Below are positions 59,005-60,160 of a stretch of DNA of 60,160 bases, one piece after another. The translations under genes were made by a program, and so were the position numbers. The notes under the pieces were generated by a model that saw only the letters and a program-made list of their open reading frames with translations, searched no databases and was not told the origin of the DNA. Each line of letters starts with the position of its first letter. The stretch's first letter is position 1. The DNA comes from Candidatus Avelusimicrobium fimicolum (GTDB taxonomy: Bacteria; Elusimicrobiota; Elusimicrobia; Elusimicrobiales; Elusimicrobiaceae), in NCBI GenBank assembly GCA_900541355.1, contig UQJU01000004.1, forward strand, positions 1 through 60,160, read 5' to 3'.

Positions 59005-60160
59005 TTATTTGGTTTCGGCGGATTGGTCGGCCGGGGTTTCAAAGAGCGGGCCGCAGTTGCAAGAACCACAGCATCCCCCACAAGATTCCTTTTTCTCTTC
59101 GGTGGCAGGCTTTTCCGCTTGGGCAACAGGAGCCGCTTCGGGCGCTGTTTCAGCCGCAGGGGCTGTTTGGGCGGGTTCTTCGGCCTGGACGGGCGTTTCA
59201 CACGCGCAAGAATCGTGTTCGTCCTCACAACAGGAGCAAGCATCGTGTGCTTCTTCCTCGTGATGGCAGCAGGGGCATTCTTCCACCACTTCTACCGCGC
59301 AGGTTTCTTTTTCGGCACCGTTTTCCACGGTTACAACCACTTCTTCCTGCACCGTTTCGGTTTTGGTTTCTTCGGGGATGTCCTCGCCGATTACACCGGG
59401 TACAAAATCCGCAGGAGCGGTGTTGGCGCGTGCGGCTTCCAACGCTTTTTCTGTCGGGCGCAGGGTTACTTTGCGCCATTTGCCTTCCCCTTCGCTGGCG
59501 GTGGTTACAAATTCGTTACCTTCTACCGCGCGGTGGATATAGCGGCGCAGTTGCGCACTCATCGGGCGGAAGCGGAAAACGCTGTTGCCGCGCTTAATCA
59601 TATCAATACCTTTTTCAATTTCGGCATTAATTTTATCTTCGGCCTTTCTCCAATAATTTTGCGTATCGGTAATAACGGAAATAGGCTTGTCAAAATGGCG
59701 GCTTAATGCCAAAGTGCACAAATATTGGATGGCTTCCAAGGTTTTTCCCTCTTTACCAATCACAATAGCCGGGTGGTCGCAGTCAAACGTCAGCAAAATG
59801 CGCTGCTGTTTGTCATCCCACCATACGTTCAAATTTTCCGCTTTTACGCCCATATGAGTAAGTACCTTCTCCAAATATTCCTTGGCTTCGGCCATAGGGG
59901 CTTTCAAATTTTCCGGGATGACGGCATTGCGGATAGCCTCGCAGGGCAGCATTTGGGGTTCGTTGGCCTTAGGAGCCTTCTCGCGCGGTTCACGCACGTC
60001 TAACACCCGTTCACTTCTGCGGTTATTGCGGCGGTTGCCGTGGGCTTCCTTGCGGTTGTTGCGTCCGTTGCGAGATTTGGCGGGGCGTTTTTTCGGAACG
60101 TCCATATAAATTTGCGCATCTAAATTGGCGGTGGACCAGCGTTTTTGGCGCAATTCTACA
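59005..60160 (-). CDS. khpB: KhpB/Jag-type RNA-binding protein with Cys-rich tail (5' end outside window)
   Basis: The frame is open to the window edge; the visible 385 codons probably lack the true N-terminus. After a basic Arg/Asn/Lys-rich linker comes a KH domain (HPAIVIGKEGKTLEAIQYL) and an R3H domain (SAQLRRYIHRAVEG...VTTASEGEGKWRKV), the Jag/KhpB order, which binds RNA and affects cell division and envelope synthesis. The C-terminal 130 residues are atypical: acidic, Ala/Glu/Pro-rich, with Cys/His clusters (CPCCHHEEEAHDACSCC, CAC, CGGCCGSCNCG) that could bind metal. In most bacteria the gene follows yidC; here the upstream neighbour is not visible. Confidence 0.88.
   Translation of the reverse strand, partial: VELRQKRWSTANLDAQIYMDVPKKRPAKSRNGRNNRKEAHGNRRNNRRSERVLDVREPREKAPKANEPQMLPCEAIRNAVIPENLKAPMAEAKEYLEKVLTHMGVKAENLNVWWDDKQQRILLTFDCDHPAIVIGKEGKTLEAIQYLCTLALSRHFDKPISVITDTQNYWRKAEDKINAEIEKGIDMIKRGNSVFRFRPMSAQLRRYIHRAVEGNEFVTTASEGEGKWRKVTLRPTEKALEAARANTAPADFVPGVIGEDIPEETKTETVQEEVVVTVENGAEKETCAVEVVEECPCCHHEEEAHDACSCCEDEHDSCACETPVQAEEPAQTAPAAETAPEAAPVAQAEKPATEEKKESCGGCCGSCNCGPLFETPADQSAETK

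Noticed and set aside
1..60160. CRISPR arrays, insertion sequences, prophage genes, tRNA or rRNA genes
   Set aside because: Read for repeats with regular spacing, transposase motifs and tRNA T-loop sequences; none was found.

Overview
The window looks like the chromosome of a diderm, fermentative anaerobe. It encodes a LpxR-unrelated but outer-membrane-like beta-barrel candidate, a long nucleotide-sugar/glycosyltransferase operon of the O-antigen type, PerR plus rubrerythrin (typical of strict anaerobes), pyruvate kinase, GAPDH, a soluble inorganic pyrophosphatase and a hexose-phosphate type (OPA family) transporter. Several large exported proteins share a Lys/Pro/Val-rich stretch after the signal peptide and have no relative I can name. 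That mix is most reminiscent of gut Elusimicrobiota (Elusimicrobium-like), but this is inference; there is no rRNA, tRNA, insertion sequence or CRISPR array in the window to settle it.

Layout. 1-5.9 kb: membrane and redox housekeeping (Na/Pi symporter, YkvA-like protein, HI0933-type flavoprotein, perR-rbr operon). 5.9-10.5 kb: two tandem DHA2-type exporters, then an orphan acyl carrier protein with an adenylate-forming ligase. 10.5-18.2 kb: two paralogous exported proteins, the second a 1529-residue protein with an MFS-like membrane half, followed by an OPA-type sugar-phosphate transporter with a structured leader. 18.4-27 kb: ChaN/EreA-like exported protein, pyk, an AlaX-like protein, a beta-barrel candidate, an exported ADP-ribosyltransferase-like protein behind tandem small ORFs and terminators, gapA and an exported trypsin-like protease.

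26.75-45.1 kb is one 18-gene, tightly packed, minus-strand operon. It starts with the CDP-3,6-dideoxyhexose genes rfbF-rfbG-rfbH, continues with a subcluster of SDR, sugar-phosphate cyclase, sedoheptulokinase-like kinase, NeuB-like synthase and ThDP enzyme, and ends in six glycosyltransferases (five GT2 and one GT87-like), an acetyltransferase and an RfbC/epimerase pair. The middle is clearly richer in A+T than the flanks. Together the genes should make and assemble an unusual surface glycan.

45.5-52.5 kb: a 1343-residue exported protein, a GtrB/GtrA/VanZ group and a WYL-domain regulator. 52.55-56.3 kb: the WYL promoter overlaps the divergent promoter of a highly structured candidate RNA of about 200 nt, followed by a six-gene cluster (Asp-box mini-protein, Ras-like GTPase, two unknowns, PH-like protein, uracil-DNA-glycosylase-like protein) that carries a 48-bp direct repeat marking a gene insertion. 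56.4-60.2 kb: DUF2130 protein, a small membrane protein, ppa and a KhpB/Jag protein with a Cys-rich tail.

The strongest undescribed signals are: (1) a shared promoter architecture, GGTCYTTTGNCCC directly abutting the -35 with 17 bp to the -10, before three exported-protein genes; (2) the WYL / structured RNA / GTPase locus; (3) the cyclase-kinase-NeuB-ThDP subcluster; (4) the sORF-terminator-sORF-terminator-ART arrangement at 22.5-23.95 kb.
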